Notes under the pieces: generated by a model
Told to the model about the DNA's origin: nothing
Seen by the model: the letters and a program-made list of their open reading frames with translations, nothing else
Databases searched by the model: none
Shown: positions 24,376 to 32,351 of the stretch, piece after piece
Position numbering within the stretch: position 1 is the first letter of the stretch
How the letters are laid out: each line of letters begins with the position of its first letter
NCBI RefSeq assembly: GCF_004363095.1
Contig: NZ_SNYO01000011.1
Coordinates: forward strand, 162,066 to 226,065
DNA length: 64,000 nucleotides
Source: Actinomycetospora succinea
GTDB lineage: Bacteria; Actinomycetota; Actinomycetes; Mycobacteriales; Pseudonocardiaceae
Direction of reading: 5' to 3'
Program-made: the position numbers and the translations under genes

Positions 24376-26179
24376 CGTCCCCGCGGAACACCGCGGAGAC
24401 CGTCTTCCACATGATCACCAGGTCCATCGCGGGCGACCAGTTCTCCACGTACCGCAGGTCCAGGCGGACCGACTCCTCCCACGACAGGTCGGAGCGGCCG
24501 CTGACCTGCCAGAGGCCGGTCATGCCCGGACGGACGAGGAACTTGCGCTTGGCGGCGTCGGTGTACGCGTCGATCTCGCCGGGCAGCGGCGGACGCGGTC
24601 CGACCAGCGACATCGAGCCGCCGATGACGTTGAACAGCTGCGGGAGCTCGTCGAGCGAGTAGCGGCGCAGCAGTTGGCCGATCCGCGTGACGCGCGGGTC
24701 CTTGCGCAGCTTGAACAGCGGCCCGGAGCCGTCGTTGGTGCCGGCGAGCAGGTCCTCGCGCAGCTTGTCCGCGTCCGGGACCATCGACCGGAACTTGATC
24801 ATCCGGAAGGTCTTGCCGCGCTGCCCGACGCGGGTCTGGCGGTAGAACACCGGGCCGCCGTCCATCTTGACGATCACCGCGATGACCGCGAACACCGGCG
24901 CGAGCAGGATCAGGATCGCGGCCGTCGTGACCCGGTCGAACATCAGCTTGAACACGCGCGGCACGCCGGACAGGCGCGGCTCGGTGAGGCGCAGCAGCGG
25001 CAGGCCGTCGACGGGGGCGACGTGCAGGCGCGGCCCGGCGACCTCCATGAGGCCCGGGTCGACGACGAGCTCGGAGCCGGTGCCCTCGAGGTCCCAGGCG
25101 AGGCGGTGCAGGCGCTTCGGGCTCCAGCCCGGCGTCGGGGCGACGGCGACGACGCCGTAGCGCCCGGTGCCCACGCTGGTGGAGAGGTCGTCGAGGTCGC
25201 CGATGACCGGGACGCCGGCCACGTGGCCCTGCCCCTCCTCGCCCAGGCCGGTCGGGGTGCAGGCCGCGATGACGACCCAGCCCATGTGCGGCACGCGGCG
25301 GGTGCGCTCGACGAGGTCGCGGACGGCCTGCTCGGTGCCGACGGCGAGCACCGGCAGCATCCCGCGGCCGCGCTTGCGGGCCTGGTGCAGCCAGCGGCGC
25401 AGCATGTAGCGCCCGGCCATCGCGGCGAGGCCCGCGACCGGCAGCACGCCGAACACCCAGGGGCGGACGCCCAGACGCTCGACCGAGAGACCGGCGAGGC
25501 CCAGCACGATCGCCGCGGAGACGAACGCGCGGATCAGCCGGCTCCACTCCTCGGCGCCCTGACCGAGGGTGCGCGGGTCCCACGCGCGGCAGGCGATGAT
25601 CGCCAGCGGCACCATGATCGCGACGACGCCGGCGAGCGCCCACGGGTCGGAGGCCTGCGGCCCCACGCCCCCGCCGAAGCCGACGAGCGCGCCGAGCAGG
25701 ACGCAGACCGCGAGGGTGGCGAGGTCGGAGGCGGCCACGGCGAGCGCGAACTTGCGCTGCCAGCTCGTGGCCACGGCGACGCTGCCCGGCTGCTCCGGGC
25801 CCTCGTCCTCCCAGATGCGGACGAACCCGGGCGCGGTGGGCGCGGGCTCCACGAACACGCCGTCGTCACCGGTCGGTGTGCCGGTGCCGGTCGGCGTCGT
25901 GAACGGCGGACCGGTGATCGGCCCGACGTGCTCGGTCGGCACCACCGGCGACGGCTCCACGGGAGCCGGCCCGATCGGTGGGCCCGTCCGGTCGTCGAAG
26001 CTCCGGTCGTCGAAGCCCCGGTCGTCGAACCGGGCCGTGGCCCGGCCAGGCACCCGGCCCTGGACGTCCTCCTGCGACAGCCCGGCCTGCTCCGAGATCC
26101 TGGCTTGTCCGTTCGTCACGTCGCCCCCGTCGTGGGTCGTACGGGTGGGCACCCCCACCCGCAGCACCTCGTCGGCCAT
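24365..26179 (-). CDS. Exopolysaccharide polyprenyl-phosphate sugar transferase (priming enzyme, PHPT family)
   Basis: 604 residues from ATG 26179, chosen for the GGAAAGG ribosome-binding site just upstream. An N-terminal cytoplasmic region has three FDDR repeats (51-64) and Pro-rich sequence. It is followed by membrane segments between about 165 and 265, a CoA-binding-like domain, another membrane segment (FKLMFDRVTTAAILILLAPVFAVIAVIV), and the catalytic bacterial sugar-transferase domain with IKFRSM and DELPQLFNVIGGSMSLVGPRPPLP. It transfers sugar-1-phosphate to undecaprenyl phosphate and so starts the repeat unit. It heads the minus-strand sugar operon. Confidence 0.9.
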   Translation of the reverse strand: MADEVLRVGVPTRTTHDGGDVTNGQARISEQAGLSQEDVQGRVPGRATARFDDRGFDDRSFDDRTGPPIGPAPVEPSPVVPTEHVGPITGPPFTTPTGTGTPTGDDGVFVEPAPTAPGFVRIWEDEGPEQPGSVAVATSWQRKFALAVAASDLATLAVCVLLGALVGFGGGVGPQASDPWALAGVVAIMVPLAIIACRAWDPRTLGQGAEEWSRLIRAFVSAAIVLGLAGLSVERLGVRPWVFGVLPVAGLAAMAGRYMLRRWLHQARKRGRGMLPVLAVGTEQAVRDLVERTRRVPHMGWVVIAACTPTGLGEEGQGHVAGVPVIGDLDDLSTSVGTGRYGVVAVAPTPGWSPKRLHRLAWDLEGTGSELVVDPGLMEVAGPRLHVAPVDGLPLLRLTEPRLSGVPRVFKLMFDRVTTAAILILLAPVFAVIAVIVKMDGGPVFYRQTRVGQRGKTFRMIKFRSMVPDADKLREDLLAGTNDGSGPLFKLRKDPRVTRIGQLLRRYSLDELPQLFNVIGGSMSLVGPRPPLPGEIDAYTDAAKRKFLVRPGMTGLWQVSGRSDLSWEESVRLDLRYVENWSPAMDLVIMWKTVSAVFRGDGAY

Positions 26180-26661
26180 GGACACCTTTCCGCTCGACGT
26201 GAGACGCCCGGGGTCACGGTGAGGTTGCGTCGTCATCGCACCCGATTTCGATCGGGTCGCCCGGAGTGCGTTTCCCGCATCGGATGCCGCGGGGATCAAC
26301 GATCGGCCTCCCCCCACGGTCACGCCGACGCCACCGAGGATTGGACCGTGCGGGTCACACCCACGGTCGAGGACCCCGGCGCGGCTACCGCCCGCCACCG
26401 TGGCGGTCATCCTGCCCCACTCCGGGTGCCTGCCGGACGGGGGCCGGTGCCCCGAACGCACGCACCGACCGGGGTCGGCGGTCGCCGTCGGGTGACGAGC
26501 ACGACCCGGCCGGATGACGAGGCACCGCCGGACCCCCGGACGGAGGCCCCGGGGTCGGCGCCCGTCGGCTCGGTATCGTGCGAACGGACCGACGATCTGC
26601 CGGGAATGTCCGGGTCACCCGCAGACCGGCAGCCAGACCGCCCGCGAAGGAGCCGCCCCCG
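26180..26661. promoter_or_regulatory. Divergent intergenic region between priming transferase and lyase 2
   Basis: 482 bases with no supported gene. A perfect hairpin ACCCGAT-TTCG-ATCGGGT (26240-26257), with a stable TTCG loop, lies in the likely leader of the minus-strand transferase. CCGCCAC and GTGGCGG flank one base around 26390-26404. GAAGGAG (26646-26652) is the ribosome-binding site of lyase 2. Promoters for both directions must lie here, but I cannot place them firmly. Confidence 0.4.
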
Positions 26662-27681
26662 ATGCCCCACGACGCCGATCCCGGGTCGATACCCGGACCG
26701 GCGCCGCGACGCCGCACCGGTCGCGTGCCCGCTCCTCTGCTCGCCGTCGTGACGGCACTGCTCGCCGTCCTGCCCACGCTGCTGGGCTCCGCTCCGGCGG
26801 CGGCCGCGGCGCCCCCGCCGGCGAACGACCGGCCGGTCTTCGAGCTCCCCACCAGCGGTGACCTGCTCGGCGCCTTCGACCGCAACGGCTACAACGAGCA
26901 GGACGGCGCCCCGCGCGCGATCCCGTCGCCCACGTCGCCGGGCCGCCAGGCGCTCGAGTTCCGCCTCGACGGCGGCGACCAGCGCTCCGAGGTCGAGCCG
27001 CGCGTTCCCGACCAGTACGAGGGCCAGGTCTGGTACTACACCTACCGCGCGGGCCTGGCCGAGGACTTCCCGACCGACACCGAGGACTGGCAGGTCGTCC
27101 TGCAGTGGCACCACACCGGTGACTCGGGCTCGCCGCCGGTGGCCCTCGAGGTCAAGCAGGGCCGGCTGGCGCTCGCGTCGGAGGGCGAGAACCTCCAGGA
27201 CCTCGGCCCGATCCGCGGCGGCGACCGCATCGACGTGTCGATGCGCGTCGCGTTCTCCCAGGATCCCGAGCGCGGCAGCGTCGACGTCTGGCGCGACGGG
27301 CGCCACGTGCTCGACGGCTACCGCCCGCCGAACGGCACCCTGCTCGACCAGGGCAACTACCTCAAGCTCGGGCTCTACCGGGCCACCCGGATCGACGAGG
27401 GCGGCCGCCTCTGGGTCGACGACCTGCGGGTCGGGCCCACGATGGCCTCGGTGGCCCCGACGGGCATGGGCTCCGGGACCGCCGGCGGCGACCCGGTCGC
27501 CGAGGACGCGGCCGCGCCCGCGGGCCCCGCAGACATCGCCGCCGAGCGCGACGTGGACACGGTCACGTGGGTTGCCGGCGCGCTGCTGCTCGGCGTCGTG
27601 GTGCTGCTCGTGGCGACCCGGTCGGCCCGGCGGGCGCCGGCCCCCCGCGACCCCGGTCCCCGCGAGCCCGCCCGCCGCTGA
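26662..27681 (+). CDS. Membrane-anchored polysaccharide lyase, heparin lyase I / PL20-PL7-like (lyase 2)
   Basis: 339 residues from ATG 26662, preceded by GAAGGAG. Signal peptide at about residues 20-50 (LLAVVTALLAVLPTLLGSAPAAAAA). The jelly roll has DQRSEVEP (RSE 108-110), VVLQWHH (QWH 148-150) and NYLKLGLYRA (232-241). A Pro/Ala-rich spacer leads to a C-terminal membrane helix (about 302-319) and a basic tail, so the catalytic domain is displayed outside the cell. Same catalytic signatures as lyase 1 and lyase 3. It should cleave a uronic-acid-rich polymer, probably the one made here. Confidence 0.82.
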   Translation: MPHDADPGSIPGPAPRRRTGRVPAPLLAVVTALLAVLPTLLGSAPAAAAAPPPANDRPVFELPTSGDLLGAFDRNGYNEQDGAPRAIPSPTSPGRQALEFRLDGGDQRSEVEPRVPDQYEGQVWYYTYRAGLAEDFPTDTEDWQVVLQWHHTGDSGSPPVALEVKQGRLALASEGENLQDLGPIRGGDRIDVSMRVAFSQDPERGSVDVWRDGRHVLDGYRPPNGTLLDQGNYLKLGLYRATRIDEGGRLWVDDLRVGPTMASVAPTGMGSGTAGGDPVAEDAAAPAGPADIAAERDVDTVTWVAGALLLGVVVLLVATRSARRAPAPRDPGPREPARR

Positions 27682-27754
27682 CCTGCGCCCCGGCGGGGCG
27701 GTGGGCGCCGCGCGCCCCGTGGGACGATGGTCACCGTCGCCCCCGGGCGACTCC

Positions 27755-27825
27755 TCCGCCGTGGTGTAAGGGCAACACCTCGGATTTTGGTTCCGATGAT
27801 CCTGGTTCGAATCCAGGCGGCGGAG
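27755..27825 (+). tRNA. tRNA-Gln (UUG anticodon)
   Basis: Cloverleaf is complete. Acceptor TCCGCCG (27755-27761) pairs with CGGCGGA (27818-27824), with discriminator G at 27825. D stem GTGT/ACAC, anticodon stem TCGGA/TCCGA around loop TTTTGGT (anticodon TTG at 27787-27789), and T stem CCTGG/CCAGG with loop TTCGAAT. CCA is not encoded. Confidence 0.95.
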
Positions 27826-27999
27826 CGCGCCACGGCACCGCGCCGTGCCCGTGCCGACGCTGGTGTCGCCTCACGGACAGTCCTATCGTTCCCCGTATCG
27901 GTAGGGCCCGCCCGTGACCCGGGGGGACGCAGGACGGGCGGCCGGCACGGTGGAGCACCCCGCCCGCGCCGGGTCGCCCTCGAGGTGCCGGGGGGACAC

Positions 28000-29010
28000 G
28001 TGCACCCAGAGGACGCCGACGGCGGCGAGGGGGACGACGGGCCGGTGAGGCGGCGGCGGCTGACCGCCACCGACACCGACGAGGCCGTCGAGCTGATGCG
28101 GTCGGTCTACGGCGACCAGGAGCCGCGGTTCCGCCTGCCCCGGCGCGAGGCCCGGCTGAGCATCGCCTCCCGCTCGGTGACCGCCCCGGGCGGCACGTTC
28201 AACCTCGACCGCGTCCGGCACAGCCTGGGCATGGACGTCCGACGTGCCCCGGTCGACCGGACGGCGGTGCTCCTGCCGGTCACCGGGCGCGTGCGGTTCA
28301 CCTGCGGCGACGAGGAGGCCACGGGGCTGCGCCTGGTCCCGACCCGCGAGGCGTTCGACAGCGCGTGGGACGACGGCGTCGACGTCGTGGGGTACGCCGT
28401 CGACACCGACGCCGTGAGCCTTGTCGGCGGCGAGCTCTCGGGGCTGGAGCCGTCCGCGGTGCGGTTCGACTCCATGCTCCCGGTCGACGCGGCCCGCGAG
28501 CGCTATCTCGTGCAGGCGATGAGCCACCTCGGCCGCGACACCCTCGACAACCCCGAGGCCCTCGCCACCCCCCTCGTGCGGGCCGCGACGCTGCGCCACC
28601 TCGCGACGGTCGTGCTGCTCACGTTCCCCAACACCGCGCTCGACGCCGCCGAGGACCCCACGCGCGCCGGGCCGGGGCGCGCCGAGCCGGCCACGGTGCG
28701 CCGGGCCGCGGCGTACATCGAGACGCACGCCCACGAGCCCATCGGGCTCGACGACATCGCCGTGGCCGCGCGCATCGGGGCCCGCGGCCTGCAGCACGCG
28801 TTCGCCCGGCACCGCGACACGACGCCGCTCGGCTACCTGCGCCGGGTCCGCCTCGACCGGGCGCACCGCGAGCTGCGCGGCGCGGACCCGAGCGCCGGCG
28901 ACACGGTCGCGGCCATCGCGACGCGATGGGGATTCGCCCACGGGGGTCGTTTCTCGGCGGAGTACCGTCACGTCTACGGTTGCTCGCCCAGCGAGACCCT
29001 GCGCCGCTGA
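28000..29010 (+). CDS. AraC-family transcriptional regulator
   Basis: About 336 residues from GTG 28000 (a GTG at 28045 is an equally possible start). Residues about 25-190 form an AraC-binding-like ligand/dimerisation domain with SVTAPGGTFNLDRVRHSLGM. The C-terminal 100 residues carry two helix-turn-helix units, with IGLDDIAVAARIGARGLQHAFARHRDTTPLGYLRRVRLDRAH and AIATRWGFAHGGRFSAEYRHVYGCSPSETL, the AraC/XylS signature. It lies just after tRNA-Gln and upstream of flippase 2, so it may regulate the neighbouring polysaccharide genes (inference). Confidence 0.85.
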   Translation: MHPEDADGGEGDDGPVRRRRLTATDTDEAVELMRSVYGDQEPRFRLPRREARLSIASRSVTAPGGTFNLDRVRHSLGMDVRRAPVDRTAVLLPVTGRVRFTCGDEEATGLRLVPTREAFDSAWDDGVDVVGYAVDTDAVSLVGGELSGLEPSAVRFDSMLPVDAARERYLVQAMSHLGRDTLDNPEALATPLVRAATLRHLATVVLLTFPNTALDAAEDPTRAGPGRAEPATVRRAAAYIETHAHEPIGLDDIAVAARIGARGLQHAFARHRDTTPLGYLRRVRLDRAHRELRGADPSAGDTVAAIATRWGFAHGGRFSAEYRHVYGCSPSETLRR

Positions 29011-29075
29011 CCGCACGCCCTGCTCAGGGCCGTCTCGGGAGACGCACCGGCGACAGCGGTCCGTCACCACTCCGA

Positions 29076-29081
29076 TACGCT
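29076..29081 (+). promoter_or_regulatory. Candidate -10 box for flippase 2
   Basis: TACGCT in CTCCGATACGCTG, about 127 bases before ATG 29208. It resembles the candidate box upstream of flippase 1 (CCCCGATACGATG), which suggests shared control. Confidence 0.35.
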
Positions 29082-29207
29082 GCGCACCATGCCTCGCTCC
29101 CCGCGCCGGCACGATCGGCGACCGACTGCCCGCCCGGGCGGGGTGACCTGTGTCCGGCGTCCACACCCGACGCCCGGCTCCGGAGAAGTGACCGTGCCAC
29201 TCCGCGC

Positions 29208-31238
29208 ATGACCGGGCCCGCGCAGCCGGGAGAGCCGGCGCCGACCACGACCGTCGCGAAGGACAGGACGGCCGAGGCGACCGCGCAGCCGTCGATCGAC
29301 AAGCTCGGCAAGACCCTCCAGCGCGGCGCGAAGATCTCCGCGATCGTCCTCGTCGTCACGCAGTCGATCTCGCTGATCCAGACGCTGGCGGTCGCGCGGC
29401 TGCTCAGCCCGGCCGAGGTCGGCGCCTTCACGGCCGGCTCGATCCTCGCGAACTTCCTCGTCACGTTCTCCGAAGGCGGCCTGCGCGCCGCGCTGATCCA
29501 GCGCGAGGACGACCTCGAGGACGCCGCGGACACCGTGTTCTGGGTGACGCTGGTCAACGGCGTGCTGATGTCGGGTCTCGCGTTCGCCGTGTCCCCGCTG
29601 ATCGGCGCGTTCTTCGGCGGCGACGTCGCCGGGGCCGTCTGCGCGGCGACCGCCGCGGTGCTGACGATCCACGCGCTCACCAACGTGCCCGACGGGCTCA
29701 TGCAGCGGGGCTTCAACTTCAAGCGCCGCATGATCGTCAACCCGTCGACGGCCGTGACGTTCGCCGGCACCGCGATCGCGCTCTCGGCGCTCGGCTTCGG
29801 GGTGTGGGGCCTGGTCATCGCCCTCTACGCCTCGCAGATCGTCACGCTCGTGCTGACCTGGTGGCTCGCCGGCTGGTGGCCCGGGCGGGGTCGGTTCAAC
29901 GTCGCGCTCTGGCGGGAGATGGCGCGCTTCGCGCTGCCGCTCATCGCGAGCGAGTTCGCGCAGAAGGGCCGGGAGTTCCTCGAGGCGGGCCTCACCGGCC
30001 GCTTCCTCGGCCAGGGCCCGCTCGGCATGTACCGCTACGGGCGGCGCATCGCGACGCTCCCCGGCACGGCGATCATCCAGATCGCGTCCTACGTGCTGTT
30101 CCCGGCGTTCTCGCGCATCGCCAAGGACGCCGGCCGCCTGCGCCGCGGCTTCCTGCGCGCGATGACGGCGCTGTGGGTGACCGCGCTGCCCGCCGGGGCC
30201 CTGCTGGTCGCGATCGGCGAGCCGCTGGTGGTCGTGGCGCTCGGCGAGGAGTGGCGCGGCGCCGGGCTCGTGCTCATGGGCATGGCCGCCTACGGCCCCG
30301 GCATGGCGCTCGGCTCCATCGGCAAGGAGGCGATCAAGGGCACCGGCCGCAGCCGCCTGCTCAACTGGATCACGGCGACGAGCCTCGTGGTCACGGTGAT
30401 CGCCCTGTTCACCCTGCTGCCCACGCTCGGCCTCCTCGGCGTCGGCATGGCCGCCTCCGCCGAGGCGATGGCCGCCGGGTCGCTGGCCATCGGCATCGGG
30501 ATGCGCGTCGCGGGCGTCCGCGTCCGGGACGCGCTGCGCGTGCTCCTCCCGGTGCTCGTCGCCGGCGTCGTCGCGCTGGTCGCGACGTCCGTGCTCGAGA
30601 ACGGGTTCTTCCACTCCGACCAGCGCCCGATCATCGTCGGCATCGGGCTGCTGATCGTCGACGTGCTCGTGTTCGCCGGCCTCTACCTCGGCCTGCTGCG
30701 CATCCTGTCGCCCTCGGTGAGCCGCGAGCTCTACGCCGGCGTGCGCTCGACGATCAAGCGGCCGCGGAAGAAGTCGGGTGCGGACGCGGCGACCCCGGAG
30801 CCGGCGCCGGAGACCGTCGTCGAGGACGCGGTCGACCCGATCACCGGCCGCCCGACCGAGGCGATCCCGTCGCGCCAGGCCGCGCTGGACGACGCCCCGA
30901 CCGTCGTGCTCATCCCGTCCGGCGCGGGACGGGAGACGGCGCCGGAGTGGGCCGTCGCGATGACCGAGCGGCTGTACGCGGCGCCGTTCGCGAGCCACGG
31001 CAACGGGCACGGCAACGGTCACCGCAACGGCAACGGCCACACCAACGGCAACGGCCACAGCAACGGCCACGGGCCGGGCAACGGCCACGGACCGAACGGC
31101 CACCCGCCCGCCTACGGCCGTCACGCGGCCGCCCCGCACCGTCCGCCGGGCCCGGGGCGCGAGGACCGTGAGGGGCGCCACGTCAGCCGGGCGCAGCCCC
31201 TGCGTGTCATGCGCGGCACCCCGCGCGACGACGGCTGA
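29208..31238 (+). CDS. Wzx-type oligosaccharide flippase (MOP superfamily), copy 2, with Asn-Gly-His tail
   Basis: 676 residues from ATG 29208. The membrane domain (about 30-515) closely parallels copy 1: both have LGKTLQRGAK/LGSRLRRGAQ-type openings, GLRAALIQRE/GMRAALIQRE, YRYGRRI and ASYVLFPAFSRIA. It should translocate lipid-linked repeat units. The cytoplasmic tail has ALDDAPTVVLIP (Thr565) and a run of about 30 residues of Asn-Gly-His repeats (about 598-631), which might bind metal or act as a flexible linker. Two such flippases in one locus suggest two related glycans or a duplication. Confidence 0.87.
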   Translation: MTGPAQPGEPAPTTTVAKDRTAEATAQPSIDKLGKTLQRGAKISAIVLVVTQSISLIQTLAVARLLSPAEVGAFTAGSILANFLVTFSEGGLRAALIQREDDLEDAADTVFWVTLVNGVLMSGLAFAVSPLIGAFFGGDVAGAVCAATAAVLTIHALTNVPDGLMQRGFNFKRRMIVNPSTAVTFAGTAIALSALGFGVWGLVIALYASQIVTLVLTWWLAGWWPGRGRFNVALWREMARFALPLIASEFAQKGREFLEAGLTGRFLGQGPLGMYRYGRRIATLPGTAIIQIASYVLFPAFSRIAKDAGRLRRGFLRAMTALWVTALPAGALLVAIGEPLVVVALGEEWRGAGLVLMGMAAYGPGMALGSIGKEAIKGTGRSRLLNWITATSLVVTVIALFTLLPTLGLLGVGMAASAEAMAAGSLAIGIGMRVAGVRVRDALRVLLPVLVAGVVALVATSVLENGFFHSDQRPIIVGIGLLIVDVLVFAGLYLGLLRILSPSVSRELYAGVRSTIKRPRKKSGADAATPEPAPETVVEDAVDPITGRPTEAIPSRQAALDDAPTVVLIPSGAGRETAPEWAVAMTERLYAAPFASHGNGHGNGHRNGNGHTNGNGHSNGHGPGNGHGPNGHPPAYGRHAAAPHRPPGPGREDREGRHVSRAQPLRVMRGTPRDDG

Positions 31239-31287
31239 GACCCTGCTCCGGGGCCTCCGAACCGACGGGCCCTTCACCCCGTCCGGG

Positions 31288-31293
31288 TACGCT
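31288..31293 (+). promoter_or_regulatory. Candidate -10 box for lyase 3
   Basis: TACGCT in GGGTACGCTCG, about 83 bases before GTG 31376; no clear -35. It lies 50 bases after the flippase 2 stop, so lyase 3 may have its own promoter as well as read-through. Confidence 0.3.
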
Positions 31294-31375
31294 CGACCAC
31301 GCCGAGAGGTGCGGTGCCCCGTCGACGAGGGCGCCCCTCCCGGTCAGTCCGACGTCCTCGACATGCGGGAGCGGT

Positions 31376-32344
31376 GTGACCACGAGCGAGGGTGCACGCA
31401 CGGCGCGGGAGCGCCGGCCCCGGGCACGGCGCCTCGTCGCGGTGATCGCCGCCGGGATCGTCGCGGTCCTCGTGGGGCTCCTCGCACCCGGTCCGGCGCT
31501 GGCGTCCTCGCCGACGCCGCCGGGCGGTGACGGGCTGATCTGGCGCGCCGACGACGGCGGCGACATGCTCGGCTCGTTCCAGCGCAACGAGTACAACGAG
31601 CAGGACGGCGCGCCCCGCGAGGTGTCCTCGCCGTCGGGCCACGGTCAGGCGCTGGAGTTCTCGCTGCAGGGCGGCGACCAGCGCAGCGAGCTCCTGCCGC
31701 GCGTCCCCGACGGGCGCGAGGGCGACGTCTACTACTACGGCTACCGCGGGCGCCTCGCCGACGACTTCCCCGTCGACGCCCAGCGCTTCCAGATCATCAT
31801 GCAGTGGCACCACTACGGCGACGAGGGCTCGCCGCCCGTGGCGATCGCCGTGCAGGACGGCCGGCTGATGATCACCGGCGGGGACAACGACCGGAACGAG
31901 GCCTACCAGCAGGCGATCGCCCCGATCCGGCCCGGCGACGAGATCGACATCATCGTGCGCATCGTGTTCTCGCGGGACCCGGAGAAGGGCACCGTCGACG
32001 TCTGGAGCGGCGGGCGCCGCACGGTCACGGCGTTCCACCCGCCCGACGGGACGCTCTACGACGACGGCGACTACATGAAGGTCGGGCTCTACCGCTCCGA
32101 GGACCTCTCCGACCCCGCCAGCCTGACCCTCGACGACGTCGCCGTCGGCCGCACCCGGCAGGCCGTCGACGCCGCGATGGTCGACCAGGGCGCGTCGAGC
32201 GCCCAGGGCACGCCGGACGCGGGCACCGAGGAGTCGACCGGCTCGGACAGCTCGCTGCGCACCGGCCTCGCCGTCGGCACCCTCGCCCTGATCGGCGCGG
32301 TCGTCGCCGTGGTCGCCGTGGTGCGGCGCCGCCAGCGGCTCTAG
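31376..32344 (+). CDS. Membrane-anchored polysaccharide lyase, heparin lyase I / PL20-PL7-like (lyase 3)
   Basis: 322 residues from GTG 31376 with CGGGAG upstream. Signal peptide at about 18-43 (LVAVIAAGIVAVLVGLLAPGPALA). The jelly roll has DQRSELLP (RSE 103-105), IIMQWHH (QWH 143-145) and DYMKVGLYRS (232-241). A Ser/Thr/Asp-rich spacer leads to a C-terminal membrane helix (about 296-315) with an RRRQRL tail. Lyases 2 and 3 share the opening pattern D(L/M)LG-F-RN-YNEQDGAPR and are closer to each other than to lyase 1. Confidence 0.82.
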   Translation: MTTSEGARTARERRPRARRLVAVIAAGIVAVLVGLLAPGPALASSPTPPGGDGLIWRADDGGDMLGSFQRNEYNEQDGAPREVSSPSGHGQALEFSLQGGDQRSELLPRVPDGREGDVYYYGYRGRLADDFPVDAQRFQIIMQWHHYGDEGSPPVAIAVQDGRLMITGGDNDRNEAYQQAIAPIRPGDEIDIIVRIVFSRDPEKGTVDVWSGGRRTVTAFHPPDGTLYDDGDYMKVGLYRSEDLSDPASLTLDDVAVGRTRQAVDAAMVDQGASSAQGTPDAGTEESTGSDSSLRTGLAVGTLALIGAVVAVVAVVRRRQRL

Positions 32345-32351
32345 GGAGCCC

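Noticed and set aside
27755..27825. tRNA-Gln as an active integration site with att repeats
   Set aside because: No second copy of the tRNA 3' end and no integrase gene were seen in the window.
31010..31100. Asn-Gly-His repeat DNA as a frameshift-prone simple repeat or sequencing artefact
   Set aside because: The frame stays open through it to a normal stop, and the paralogue at 11947 has a related Asn-Gly tail, so it is treated as coding.
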